Positions 20,970 to 33,356 are shown, counted from the stretch's first letter. The stretch is DNA of 64,000 nucleotides from Saxidomus purpurata (GCA_022818135.1 JAFMSR010000017.1:2411367-2475366), one strand, 5' to 3'. The notes: generated by a model from the letters alone, not told the origin. Made by a program: numbers and translations.

Positions 20970-22333
20970 ATATTGTCTCCAGATAAGAGTTTTCCGATTA
21001 GAGAGGGCAGATCGGCATCAATCGGAAGGTCCAGATTAGAGTTCCCCGATTAGAGAGGGCAGATCGACATCAATCTGAAAGTCCGCATCAGAGTTCCCCG
21101 ATTACACAATGCAGGTCGGCATCAATCAGAAGGTCTACATTAGAGTTCCCCGATTACATACGGCAGATCGGCATCAATCGGAAGGTCTACATTAGAGTTC
21201 CCCGATTAGAGACAGCAGATCGGCATCAATCTGAAGGTCTACATTAGAGTTCCCCGATTACTGACGGCAGATCGGCATCAATCGGAAGGTCTACATTAGA
21301 GTTCCCCGATTAGAGAGGGCAGATCGGCATCAATATTAAGGTCTACATTAGAGTTCCCCGATTAGAGACAGCAGATCGACATCAATCTGAAGGTCTACAT
21401 TAGAGTTCCCCGATTACAGACGGCAGATCGACATCAATCGGAAGGTATACATTAGAGTTCCCCGATTAGAGAGGGCAGATCGGCATCAATCGGAAGGTCT
21501 GCATCAGAGTTCCCCGATTACAGACGGCAGATCGGCATCAATCGGAAGGTCTACATTAGAGTTCCCCGATTAGAGAGGGCAGATCGACATCAATCGGAAG
21601 GTCTACATTAGAGTTCCCCGATTAGAGAGGGCAGACCGACATCAATCTGAAGGTCTACATTAGAGTTCCCCGATTACAGACGGCAGATCGGCATCAATCG
21701 GTAGATCTACATTAGAATTCCCCGATTACAGACGGCAGATCGACATCAATCGGAAGGTCTACATTAGAGTTCCCCGATTAGAGACGGTTGATCGACATCA
21801 ATCGGAAGGCCTACATAAGAGTTCCCCGATTAGAGACGGCAGATCAACATCAATCTGAAGGTCTACATTAGAGTTCCCCGATTACAGACGGCAAATCGGC
21901 ATCAATCGGAAGGTTTATATTAGAGTTCCCCGATTACAGACGGCAGATCGACATCAATCGGAAGGTCTACGTTAGAGTTTCTCGATTACAGACCGCAGAT
22001 CGACATCAATCTGAAGGTCTACATTAGAGTTCCCCGATTAGAGAAGGCAGATCGGCATCAAGCGGAAGGTCTGAATTAGAGTTCCCCGATTAGAGACAGC
22101 AGATCGACATCAATCGGAATGTCTACATTAGAGTTCCCCGATTAGAGAGGGCAGATCGGCATCAATCGGAAGGTCTGAATTAGAGTTCCCCGATTAGAGA
22201 CAGCAGATCGACATCAATCGGAATGTCTACATTAGAGTTCCCCGATTAGAGAGGGCAGATCGACATCAATCGGAAGGTCTACATTAGAGTTCCCCGATTA
22301 CAGACGGCAGATCGGCATCAGTCGGAAGGTAGC
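20970..22333. repeat. 52-bp satellite array downstream of peptide gene A, block 1
   Basis: About 26 units of GAGTTCCCCGATTAGAGAGG, GCAGATCGGCATCAATCGGA, AGGTCTACATTA, with recurring variants (ACAGACGG for AGAGAGGG, CGACATC for CGGCATC, CTGAAGG for CGGAAGG). Each unit contains CCGATT and AATCGG, so single units can fold. The array ends at GGTAGCCATGCCATACAC, which also ends block 2 at about 23513. Confidence 0.95.
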
Positions 22334-22407
22334 CATGCCATACACAAAGATGGAATAATGTGTAGAAACTAAACTTAGCATATGAATACTAGCAGTCAAA
22401 AGTCGCT

Positions 22408-23180
22408 ATTGGTTGAATTTGTATCCCACCTGAATATTTTCGTTTTTATAAATTAAGACGAATTGTTTGATTTTGAAAATGATGTAGCTTCTAAATTAAC
22501 CAATTTACTCCTGTATAATTTTTTTATAATTACAATTAACAGGTGTTATGAATTGACATACATCAACTTTACCTGAATACGCTGATTTTGATGATTTTAT
22601 TGAACGAGCTTAACATGTAGGATGAAGGAAATCTTAATATGTCTTGCAAATCCAGTTTATAGAATCTCTAAATGTAACAACTTGTGAAGGTTAATTATCA
22701 CGGACACGAATTACTTAATATATGTAAAATTAACAATCTATTTATTATGAATGGTAGAATAGGCACAGACAAGCTAGTAGTAAATTTGGCTTTTTCTGTT
22801 ATTGATTACTCTATGTCCTCTGTAAAATGCTCACCTCATATTAACAATTTTGAAGTGGACACTTTCAGATGGTCACTGCCTTTTGTCAGCCACCATTAAC
22901 ATTGATTCTGTTGTGCATGAGCAAACGGCTTCTGATGAAACTCCCATCAACACAAGACCTAAATAGTAAGGGAAAAAAGATGATTTGTTTACAAACATAG
23001 ACCCATCACTACTTGATCCCCCTGAAACCATTGACAACAAATATATATAATAATTTATCTGATAAAACTACTACACTTTACAGTTCCTGTGCAGAAAGTA
23101 TTTTTTGTAACAATGTACACCCTAATAGAAATTCTAGCTCTAAAAAAATACTCATAAAGCCTGGGATACGTCTAAGTGCG
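22408..23180 (+). mobile_element. LINE endonuclease fragment between two satellite blocks
   Basis: A decayed non-LTR endonuclease piece: TGTATCCCACCTGAATATTT (IPPEYFRFY), then an open stretch with HGHELLNICKINNLFIMNGR and FSVIDYSMSS (22684-22899). It is a close copy of 25125-25810. At its left edge the join GTCGCTAT|TGG corresponds to 23585 joined to about 25120 in the second copy, so this copy looks like a tandem duplicate with about 1.5 kb deleted. Confidence 0.7.
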
Positions 23181-23186
23181 TCAATC

Positions 23187-23593
23187 AATCGGCATCAATC
23201 TGAAGGTCTACATTAGAGTTTCCCGATTACAGACGGCAGATCGACATCAATCTGAAGGTCTACATTAGAGTTCCCCGATTACAGACGGCAGATCGGCATC
23301 AATCTGAAGGTCGACATTAGAGTTCCCCGATTACAGACGGCAGATCGACATCAATCTGAAGGTCTATATTAGAGTTCCCCGATTAGAGAGGGCAGATCGG
23401 CATCAATCTGAAGGTCTACATTAGAGTTCCCCGATTACAGACGGCAGATCGACATCAATCGGAAGGTCACATTAGAGTTCCCCGATTACAGACGGCAGAT
23501 CGACATCAATCGAAAGGTAGCCATGCCATACACAAAGATGGAATAATGTGTAGAAACTAAACTTAGCATATGTAATACTAACAGTCAAAAGTC
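23187..23593. repeat. 52-bp satellite, block 2, with the shared flank
   Basis: About six more units of the 52-bp satellite (to about 23512), followed by the same 80-base flank as block 1 (GGTAGCCATGCCATACACAA to AACAGTCAAAAGTCGCTAT). The repetition of satellite plus flank plus LINE fragment shows a larger tandem duplication at this place. Confidence 0.85.
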
Positions 23594-23789
23594 GCTATAA
23601 AAGATAAATGTCTATGATGTTGCCTATTAGGGAATTTGCTACATTAACGAAGCACTGATTTGAACTTGTACCGTTTGTTGGCAGCGTCTAACAAGGTAAA
23701 GTAAAATCGCCTTATACCATATGGTCACTGTTACAACCACACCACAACGAAACTGACTCTATACACAACGATTTCATACGACAGCCGCA

Positions 23790-24040
23790 TTGCACAGATA
23801 GCGCTGTTGTTGTGTCTTTGACCTTTTTTCTGTTGTTGTGGCTTCGACCTTTGCGCTGTTGTTGTGTCTTTGACCTTTGCGCTGTTGTTGTGTCTTTGAC
23901 CTTTGCTCTGTTATTGTGGCTTTGACCTTTGCGCTGTTGTTGTGGCTTTGACCTTTGCGCTGTTGTTGTGTCTTTGACCTTTGCGCTGTTGTTGTATCTT
24001 TGACCTTTGCTCTGTTGTTTTGTCGTTGACCATTACAAAC
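23790..24040. repeat. 26-bp tandem array with TGACCTTT in each unit
   Basis: About nine units of GCGCTGTTGTTGTGTCTTTG ACCTTT (26 bases). Seven carry exact TGACCTTT, the reverse complement of AAAGGTCA, the extended half-site bound by monomeric nuclear receptors such as NR4A. Whether this is regulatory or chance is unknown. Confidence 0.8.
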
Positions 24041-24870
24041 TTTTATAGCGAATACGACCTAAAGTATCCTACTACCGATTCAAGATTGTTAGGGGACTAC
24101 AATTAATATACTCAGTCTGGAGGTCGACACCACTTTGATTTATACAACGTATCATTTGACGTAATTTAGAAAATTGTTTATAAAATATTTTATTTTAATT
24201 AAAGTGATAGTACCCTTCAAAGTCACTATCACATTTTTTTTAAAACGACCTGTAGCACCGATAGAAAAATTACTATTTCCAAAGTTATAATGATGTGATA
24301 AATGATAAAGTGTTTACTAGTACATTACTTAGTTGAATTACATCTCTTTTTACGGTTTAATTGTATTTGATAGAGACATTTAAAGAAATTACTGCGTACA
24401 AGTAAATATTTGCATGTTTTCAAAACACACATTGTATATTATACATATTTCTGGACCATGATGTAGTTCGGTCATTTTAAAGGATAACATGACATGTTCA
24501 AGTGCGGGCAAAAAAACCCATAACAAATTGTAATTATCACCGAGATGGTTTTATATCGAGGTAATCCTCTTGATAAGCATAAAATCCTATTCTAAATTAA
24601 CAGTTCTTATAGAGAGATCACTGGTGATGAGAAAGAATCAGGAGATGACGTGTATTTAACCCAAAATTACTGCTTAATGACAGCATAGAAAGTCAGACTG
24701 TCTTATGCAAAATTACTTTAATTTCACAGCCTTTTCCTGTATTGCAAGCAAAGATCAAAATATTCCGGTACACGATATTCACTGTGTAACGTACATGTAC
24801 ATTAATAACTTGTACCCTTTGGCGAATAAAATTTTGACAGCTTCCCAATTTGAAAGTGATTGTATAAATT
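24041..24870. other. Unrecognised non-coding DNA
   Basis: AT-rich with no identifiable gene or repeat apart from short A/T runs. Confidence 0.4.
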
Positions 24871-24881
24871 ATAAATAAAAT

Positions 24882-25850
24882 ATGTATAGTCCAATTTATT
24901 ATTTTCCCCCATTACACTACAGTGTGCTTGAAACTAAAGTAGAGAAGTATGACATAATTGATGTACCTAATTACCAAATTAAACAAAGGGATGCAAAATA
25001 TTTGCGCCAGTCAGGCAGAATATATTTCTTTGTACATAAAACACTGGCCGATCGCACATCCATACTAGATTCGAATTCCGAGTACATTTAGTCGTTGCAA
25101 TTTACTACCATCAGCGAAATAATGATATTGGTGGAATTTGTATCCCACCTGAATATTTTCGTTTTTATAATTAAGACAAATTGTTTGATTTTGAAAATGA
25201 TGTAGCTTCTAAATTAACCAATTTACTCCTGTATAATTTTTTTATAATTATAATTATCAGGTGTTATGAATTGACATACATCAACTTTACAAGATTACGC
25301 TGATTTTGATGATTTTATTGAACGAGCTTAACATGCAGGATGATGGAAATCTTAATATGTCTTGCAAATCCAGTTTATAGAATCTCTAAATGTAACAACT
25401 TGTGAAGGTTAATTATCACGCACACGAATTACTTAATATATGTAAAATTAACAATCTATTTATGATGAGTGGTAGAATAGGCACAGACAAGCTAGTATAA
25501 AAATTGGCTTTCTCTGTTATTGATTACTCCATGTCCTCTGTAAAATGCTCACCTCATATTAACAATTTTGAAGTGGACACTTTCAGATGGTCACTGCCTT
25601 TTGTCAGCCACCATTAATATTGATTCTGTTGTGCATGAGCAAACGGCTTCTGATGAAACTCCCATCAACACAAGACCTAAATAGTAAGGGAAAAAGGATG
25701 ATTTGTTTACAAACATAGACCCATCACTACTTGATCCGCCTGAAACCATTGACAACATGTATGTAATTATAGCTCAAAATAATACTCATAAAGCCTGGGA
25801 TAAGCCTAAGTGCAGAAAAGCCACCAGACCTGGCTACTATTAATAAGATA
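24882..25850 (+). mobile_element. LINE endonuclease-domain relic
   Basis: The start (24882-25091) reads like the first part of an AP-endonuclease domain: ETKVEKYDIIDVPNYQIKQR, then RQSGRIYFFVHKTL. After a stop it continues with YYHQRNNDIGGICIPPEYFR (about 25105-25160), then the ICKINNLFMMSGRIG and DYSMSSVKCSPHINN blocks near 25435-25570. Several stops make it inactive. It is the second copy of the sequence at 22408-23180. Confidence 0.7.
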
Positions 25851-25859
25851 CAAGGTCAT

Positions 25860-26330
25860 CAATAGCAGAAAGAGTCAATTTTGACCTGTGGGTTCTAATT
25901 AAAACAATCTTAGTAGCGGTCCACTACATAATGCTATATTTTAAACACTAAGCACTTGGCCTAGTTTATCTAGATAAGAAGAAGTCTTTCCTATATAAGC
26001 ATATGTTAAAACAAGTGACTTCCGGGCAGGGTCATTTTGACCTTGGGGTCAATATTTGAACAATCTTGGTAGAGGTTAACTAGGCTATGATATAATCCAA
26101 CTGTCTAAGCTCTAGGCCTTTCGCTTCCAGAGATGAATATTCATAAGTTTTTCTTATATAAGCCGATGTAAAATCAAGTAAAATCCCGGACCGAGTCAAT
26201 TTTGACCGGGCGTCATGATTTAAACAATCTTGGTAGAGGTCCACTAGGCAATGTTAATTGCAAAAGATCTAAGCTATAGGTATTGTGGTTTCAGAGAACC
26301 CAATTTGATATTACTGCCTGTCGTCCTTGG
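25860..26330. repeat. Diverged tandem repeat of about 160 bp, three units
   Basis: Three units share GTCAATTTTGACC, AACAATCTTGGTAGAGGTCC, ACTAGGCAATG and CTATAAGC-like blocks (around 25868, 26030 and 26200). This resembles dispersed repeats common in bivalve genomes; I see no coding. Confidence 0.65.
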
Positions 26331-26542
26331 TGCTGAAACTAATAATATATTAGTCAATGCAACTTAAAGCCAAGTTGTCCACTTGTGTACCTGGCACTTA
26401 TTCTAGTTTTCAGTTTGGCACCTATCGTTACATGTTGTAGATAAATATGACACTGGCAGAGCATTTGGGTTTTGGTTATACGGCAAAGGTCGTTGGTTTT
26501 GCTTATATCTAGATTTAATTACTGATGTGGTATGCCATACAA

Positions 26543-28011
26543 TACCGTATATCGGTTTTTTCGCGTAAATCAAATTTCGCGATCCTGTTTAAAATTTAGC
26601 GAATCTAATTTTCGCGATTTTAAAACAGTTGATTTGATTTTCGCGTTTTTTAACTAAGGGCGAATTTTACCATGACATTGTTTTATCAATAAAGTAAAAT
26701 CACTGTGTGACAGTGCTATAAACCGTTTTCTAGAACTGCTCCAGTTGTCTTATTTGTTTGCTAAACTAAACAATAAATAGTAAAACATCAAGTATGTTCA
26801 TTGAATGAATGGTATTTATGGCGCATCGATAAAAACTGGAAACTGGTCAAGAATACCTATTAACCTTAGGACTTGTAATACTTGCAATAACAAAATAGGA
26901 GATGAATTTCACTACTTATTAGAATGCCCCGATTTCAGCGATGAAACAAGTAACAAAACTGAATACATAAACTTGTGTAAATTTGTGAAAAAATACTTTT
27001 AAGAACGAGGTGAACACATTTCTTTATATATGTTTTTGTGTGCTTCTTTTGCCTGAATTGTCACCTGTATGTACATGTTTGTTTTGTCCTGATCTTGCAT
27101 TTTCATGTTCTTCTTTCACAAATGTTCTCTTCCTCTTTTTTCACAAACTCTAAGAGCCTTTTAAATATATAGTGTGTTTTCCGGAACAACTAAACTTTGT
27201 AAAATGCTTAATAACCGTTTTCTCACTCACATAGTACTATTCCCACAGTACTATTTTTAATCTAAAAAAAGAAAAATAATAATGATACTAATTATTAATA
27301 TTTTTTATGACTCTCCCCTCTATCAACAACTAAATGGGGAGATTTTTTTTGTTATTGATATTCCTTGTTGTTCTGTTAAATAAGTATATGCTGCAAGCAA
27401 TGTTAAACAAAATCTCGTTTGTGTACTATTTCGTGTTGTATATCCTTTTTGATTGAGCCTCTGTAAACATTGTTACAAACTAATCCTCATTTTTTTCATG
27501 TAATCATGAAATGAGAAAATAAAGGTATTTGACTTGACTTGACTTGACTTGACTTGACTTGATATTGACTTTCGCACTTTCGCGGAGATAGTTTTGCAGG
27601 TTTCAACTGTTTTAATGCTCAATTATCTTTAGAGGTTAGTATTTAACACCTTTCAGGTAAGTAAGGTAAATAACTGACATTTTATTTATGATTAATAATA
27701 CAGTTCATGTTAAATAATGTGCTAATCGTGTTATAACATGTAAACAAATAGGGATTAAGTCAAGAATCATACCCACATATACATGTAGTTATTGCAACTC
27801 TCGATATTGATTATGATATCAAACATTACAGCGTATTGATGCTTATGTTTACACCAGTATGCAAACTGATGGTAGGAATATCGACAATGCGGAACTTAAA
27901 ATTTCGCTAAATGTTGTACTAAATTTTCGCTTATTCTAAAGTTCACGATTTTTCCTGCTCGTGGGTATAGCGAAAATTAGACACACGCGAAAAAAAACCC
28001 GATATACGGTA
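26543..28011. mobile_element. Inverted-repeat element (TACCGTATATCGG ends) containing a LINE tail
   Basis: The left end TACCGTATATCGGTTTTTTC is inverted at the right end (plus strand GAAAAAAAACCCGATATACG then GTA). Both subterminal regions are full of TTTTCGCG/CGCGAAAA blocks. This is a MITE-like element. It is interrupted by a LINE 3' end at about 26805-27563, so the LINE is the younger of the two. Confidence 0.65.
26805..27563 (+). mobile_element. LINE 3' end: C-terminal zinc-knuckle segment and (TGACT)n tail
   Basis: The open stretch 26805-27002 encodes RTCNTCNNKIGDEFHYLLEC, a Cys-Cys...His...Cys pattern found at the C-terminus of many non-LTR retrotransposon proteins, ending in LCKFVKKYF. 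A 3' UTR follows, with GAAATGAGAAAATAAAGGTA and a microsatellite tail of (TTGAC)n at about 27530-27560. It is 5'-truncated, as usual for LINE insertions. Confidence 0.75.
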
Positions 28012-28039
28012 TATGTTCTCAATTATATGATAGCATGGT

Positions 28040-28560
28040 GTGTTAGAGGCGGCTGTTTTGGTCATATTCCTGTGTTGACGCTGTTCAACACATGGCTATG
28101 AGGTGTTTCCTTGGTGTCCACCGAAATTCTACAACTGGTGTAGATACTAGTGATATGGGTTGGATAATGCCAATGGTTAGACAATGGAAATTGATCAATA
28201 ACATCATCAGGGAATAGCAGTTGTTCAAATAAACGAATTTATGTTTACTCAAATGTGGTGGCAATTATAGATGTAGAAAGTGCACTTTCAGAGTTAACAC
28301 ATTTTTATGCAAGATGCATTGTGAAATTGTTTAAATACTGATATGTTTGATGATAAGACAGCTTTAAACATAAAAGTACAGGATAAGTTGATGAATGGTT
28401 TTATTACCACATGGTTGCCAATTTTGATAGATGTTTTAGCTGAGGGGGTAATAAGTTATGAAAATGTAAGTTATTGGAAAAGAACTACTGTACAGAAATA
28501 TATTGCATAACTATTATGTCAAAGTCACACAGGTCCAAACGTCAACTAGGGTTATCCATC
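28040..28560 (+). mobile_element. Decayed LINE RT C-terminal fragment
   Basis: Translation around 28085-28210 gives HMAMRCFLGVHRNSTTGVDT and DMGWIMPMVRQWKLINNIIR, a sequence style typical of the region after the RT in non-LTR elements. Frames then break. Fragments of similar type continue to about 28560. Confidence 0.55.
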
Positions 28561-29219
28561 TTATGACTGAGACAGACCTTTCGAAATCGTTACAATGTAC
28601 CTGTACAATCTCGATTATTTCTATTTTGTATAGCTTCGTGATCGGAGAATGTAAGTATCAGTATTCAGATTTGTAGTGAAAGGGAGACAACTGTAAGAAT
28701 TTAGCATAACAATGATTTTTATATATTAAGTACATTGATTTTATTGTAAAATTGTATGTTTGATTGTATATACATGAAAGATACTAAGATAAAATAATAT
28801 ACAAGTGTATGTATTTGTAAATATAATTTATAATAGATTTTATAAAAATTTCGATGCGGATTTTATATACTATTAAATGTTAAGACTGATATGACTATGC
28901 GTTATCGCTAAGGGAACGAATCCTTCCGTCACAATTGGCCGACCTGTAGCATGGTTCGATTCAGGAGCGTTTCATATTTAGCATATTTGTAGAACAACTA
29001 TTTTAAAATGAACTGTACAATTTGTGGCAAAATGTATTTTATCAGTTATATTTTCATACTCATGTATGTTTTATTTATAGGCTGTCCAAAGAACGTAAGC
29101 TTTGCCCAGTGTAATTACGATTCACTGTTTCAGAGACTGAATTTTACATTATTAAACATAAAAATTTAACATAAAACACCTGAACCAAACATTTTTTTAT
29201 GAATCTGCAAATATGAATA
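28561..29219. other. Intergenic DNA and 3' flank of the minus-strand SLC5-like gene
   Basis: No gene is recognised. The last 60 bases before 29220 match the 3' UTR of the plus-strand SLC5 copy (GATTCATAAAAAAATGTTTG in reverse). Confidence 0.4.
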
Positions 29220-30488
29220 TCAAACACCTGTATCATTGAGCTTTTCAGCTATCATTTTCTCAGCATCACCAGAATTTACTTCATACTTCCCTTTATGTTG
29301 ACGTCTTTGCGGACAACAATTTCCAAAGACTGATGCAGGGCAAATCGTTTTCAATGAAAGAACATATTTTCCATCTACCTGAGTATGTTGCTTAGGCTGG
29401 GTAAGTATACTGCCAACTATTGCAACAAAAATCGTTACGAGAGTTCCAGTAAGATGAACATACATGTAAGAAATTGAATAAAAGGTGTTAAGTCCAGATA
29501 TTTTGGCAATATCTGCATCATTATGATCTAAAACTGTAGAAGAATTATTGAAATCATATGGTTTTGACGTAGACGTGAATTCAGCTAAGCTGAGATCGGA
29601 TACATTATACAGCGGGAATGCATTGTATGCAATGTTTGTATCGTTGTCGTCTGTACAATTCCAAGTTGGTCCAAGTGGCAGATAAGGCGTTGTTACTATA
29701 TTTCTGGAAAACGTCTGTCCGAAATTCATCCATAAGCTGATTGCAAATCCGACCAATGTCGCAAAGAAAACAGCCCTAGGTCGACTTTTTTCTGAAAAAT
29801 GCAGATACTAGAAACATACTTGTCTCCGGTCCAGCAACAGCTCCGGAAAGGCCAGCCATTACTTGATTCAGAGGACCCTTTATGTTTGATATTAAAAATG
29901 CGATTCCAGCTGATACTATGCCAAGCAATATTACAAAACACCTAGAAATAGTTGTAGCTGTCTGATCCTTAATTTGTGGCTTGCATACTCTTAGAACATC
30001 AACGCAAAGGACTGCCGACAGGCCACTGAGTCCTGAAGATATTGTGCTTAATGAAGCGGCGGCTAGAGCGGCAATGAATAGTCCGGGCATTCCAGGCAGA
30101 TTATGAAACATTTCTAGAATAGTCAACGGTATAATCTGATTTGGGTTGCTGATTTTTCCAGAGGCTAATGGATCGCACCCCTGGTCACTGTAGTAAACAA
30201 ATACCGACACACCTTCAAGCATTACTAGACCCCAAATCAAACAGAAAATTGGAGATGCAATAAACAGAAGTGTTTTTGCTGTCTTTATACTTGGTGTAGA
30301 TATTATTCTTTGTACCCCTGCCTGGGTTATTGTCATATAAAAATACTGTGGTATGGCGCCAAGAATCAAGGTCCAAAATGAGTGACGTATGGTTGGATTA
30401 GGATCGAAGATAATCGAGTTAAAGTGATTTTCACTCAGCTGTCGTATTTTAGATGGTCCTCCTGCACATATGGTACTTTTTATCAACA
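29220..30488 (-). pseudogene. SLC5-like transporter, second exon, with a one-base frameshift
   Basis: This exon matches the plus-strand copy at 1875-3145 closely in protein and DNA. It opens after acceptor CATTTCAG|TGTTGATA (reverse strand) in phase 1, fitting the donor of the exon at 33357. It runs in frame to SAFFRKKST-stop, because a run of six A (plus-strand T at 29786-29791) replaces ACAAA in the other copy, a net insertion of one base. Downstream the other frame continues intact (NFGQTFSRNIVTTPYL to LNDTGV-stop at 29220), including the glycosylated loop and PDZ-like tail. A true frameshift would remove the last helices. A sequencing or assembly error in the A run is possible, since the rest of the frame is preserved. 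Confidence 0.8.
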
Positions 30489-30746
30489 CTGAAATGTTTA
30501 AAAGTGCAATGTTACTGTAACATAAATTTTAATTGTTTTAACGCTTTTACAAGTTGTTTAAGCGAATTTCATAAATGGGAGCCATAAGAAATAATATGGT
30601 CCTCCTGCATATATGCTACTATTTGTCAACACTGAAATGTTTTAGAAGTGCAATGTTACTCAATAAGCTTAGCATAAATGCTCTATGTTTTAACGCTTTT
30701 ATAAGTTTTATACGCGAATTTCATAAATGGGAGCCTAAGAAATAAT
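30456..30746 (-). repeat. Tandem duplication of the SLC5 splice-acceptor region
   Basis: Two adjacent copies of about 145 bases (30456-30597 and 30598-30746) each contain the intron end, the CAG acceptor and the first 30 or so bases of the exon (reverse strand: ACATTTCAGTGTTGA...CAGGAGGACC). The outer copy is a decoy acceptor upstream of the real one. Splicing to it would add a short sequence ending in a stop. Confidence 0.75.
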
Positions 30747-33200
30747 GTGGAAATAACTCCCAGTCATTAAATGTTATTTTGCATATACATACATATACAC
30801 ATGTTTATATATTTCTTTTTTCAATTATAATTACTGTTAACTCTTGTATATAAGATCTTAGAACGATCATTTTAGAACGAAGTTTGTAAGCAATGACATT
30901 TACCTCTTGAATTGAGGCATTAAAGCTGCTTGCTCCCACATTAAAGCTGCTCGCTCTTATAATTTTGGTAAAATAATAAAGTTCTCCAAATTACCCTAAA
31001 ATAGCATTTTTAGAACGAATAGTCAAGCAAACAGGTTCCAATATAAATTCTTGTAAATAATATATGCTACCTAATTGTGAAGCATTACAAACAATTTTGA
31101 AAATCCTATTATGACCATATAGTGTAGCGGTGCCGTTAAACAAAACCACCAACATTTCTAATGACTAAGTTGATTTTTACTTGCGGTGTTGATTCTAGCA
31201 TTTACTTCTATATTTCATGTTTTAATATATGATTTGGGAGAAATATACATTTGTCACCTGAAGCTGTGAGCCTGCAGCTTTGAGAAGTTGAATATATTTT
31301 GTTTCAAGCATACAGTTTTAAGGAGCAATCTCTTTGTTCCTGCAAAGTTAAGCTATTTAGTTGTTTTTGGTTGATCTTAATGCACACTTATCAAATGCAA
31401 ATCCGTGTTCTTGCAATAAGGCAATAAATCTATGACTGTTATGCCTCATTGTACAAGTTATGTTCGTAACTAACGTCTCCATCTTTTTCTGTTTTCTGTA
31501 ATTGCTTGAAATACCTTAATGGCCTATGTATTGATTTATGATATTTACAACCTAATTGTGTCACTTCACAAACAGTATCAAACTTTTACCAACGGCATGC
31601 ATTAAATTATATAAAATTAATGTTTTTTCCAAACGAAATCAACTTTCTGATTACAATTTGGTTTAAATTGACATTGTGCACATATTGTTACCTTAAATAC
31701 GTTAACATGTGCTTAGTCTTAAATAGTGCAACTTGAATAATCTATTCAGTTTTGGCCTTGATTTTTCTTGTCTGATAATCTTTTTGGATTAGCATCACCC
31801 AGTAAAGTGTCGAGATTCTTTTATGTACCTAGTCAATCATCAAAGCTTCTCTCCTCTAAGTGCTTATTTATCTATTTCTATCAACTTAATTAAGTTGAAA
31901 GCGTCTTTAATACATCCAGCGTTAGTTTAAATTTACTGTGCAGTTCAGAAATACTATTCTACAGAAATATGTACATACCAATACGATTTTGTCGTTGTAA
32001 ACGTCTATTATTCAGTTTCTTTTTTTTCAATTACGGTAGTATTGAAAGCTGTCAACCTGCAGATATTGCGTATGCTTACTGACAGGCACCCACGTGACTG
32101 GCAGTATTGCTAGAGTCAATTTATTGATAATGGAACAGTCTATATAAAACAGTACCAGTGGCAACATGTTCTAATCTACATCATGGAACCATATATATGT
32201 TCGTCCGTTTGTCTGTACGTTTGGCTGAAGGTCAATAGTCATGTTACAGTATGTTGAACTTTAATCTTCATTTCATCATACGAATGGATTATTTTCTCAG
32301 CATCAACTTTATTCATCAAATAGAAAAGAATCTACAGTCAATGTTGAAAAAATGGTTTGAATGCCAAACACGTTTTCCTTCTCATGTGATGTTATCAGAC
32401 TATCTTTTTATGGTCGTGCAAGCAACACATGCGGCATAACCAATGGGATGCTTTTCAAGCAGCCAACTTGTCTGTTAAATAATATTTGAAGCAATCATTA
32501 TGCATCTTACTTGTATTCAAAACAATGTATGAAAATAGTTTGATTCATTTGTGATTGTCAAACAACGGAAATCCCATGTGAAAGTGTATCAATGAACATT
32601 CATCTATACCTCTCGTTCAAGAAATTACTGGTTTGATAGTTTTTAAATAACTGAATCACCTGTTGCCAATATTATGTTGATATAAATATCAACATTTTCA
32701 TTCAATTTGAAACTTATTTTCTACTTATTTCAGATCTTTACTTTTATAAGTATACTTGACCTATTTCTTCAATGCAGGTAAATAAAATCACGGAGTGTGA
32801 TCTTAGATAATACAAAAGAATAATTGTTGCAACCTCATAATTGTACGGAATGTGATCCCATTTGATACTGATGAAACTCATTAAAGAACACGCAACGTTT
32901 TGTTTTGTTTTATAACACTCAGAAAATTGTTTATTGTACGTGATTGGCATACAGTCAACAAGTGTGACATTATGGAGCCCTGTTGTTGCGAACATAATCT
33001 AACTCAAACATATATTTTGCATTGAATTGAGTTGAAGTTTAATATATGATGTATGATTTGATATGATTGAATATGTAACTTTATTTTTTCTTCTGAACTG
33101 GTTTTTCCAATACTATTCCTTGGAATTTTATACAATGTTTTTTATATATCCGCATTTGGCATATGAAATAATTTAAAAGTGATATATATTCAAACGTTAT
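30747..33200. other. Intron of the minus-strand SLC5-like gene
   Basis: Mostly unrecognised. About 31115-31400 is a diverged copy of 44100-44400 (shared blocks GTGTAGCGGTGCCGT, ATTTTTACTT, ATTCTAGCA, ATTTCATGTTTT), so an unnamed interspersed repeat lies here. A (CA)n microsatellite is at about 33221-33262. Confidence 0.5.
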
Positions 33201-33230
33201 TTTAGTGCACCAAAAACAACACACACACGA

Positions 33231-33268
<38 letters not shown>

Positions 33269-33356
33269 AGTGAATTTCAATTACTGTTTTATTACTATCG
33301 TTCCAATTATTATTATTATTTGTATTATAAATATGCTATTTTAATCAGTATTTTAC

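Larger units (their letters stand above)
10996..22343. repeat. Segmental duplication, copy A (direct repeat of about 52570-64000)
   Basis: From TGTACTTAATGTTTGTCAAA at about 11000 to the 52-bp satellite near 22.3 kb, this segment aligns in the same orientation with 52570-64000, exons and introns included. A-only blocks: about 11057-11535, about 13335-13550, 15118-15595 and 20424-20590. B-only blocks: about 54377-54550, a tRNA-type SINE at about 54690-54873, and about 62002-62810. Most other differences are point changes and small indels, giving roughly 85-90% identity by eye. Confidence 0.9.

Noticed and set aside
20970..22333. CRISPR-like array
   Set aside because: Units are contiguous 52-bp repeats without unique spacers, in a eukaryotic genome.
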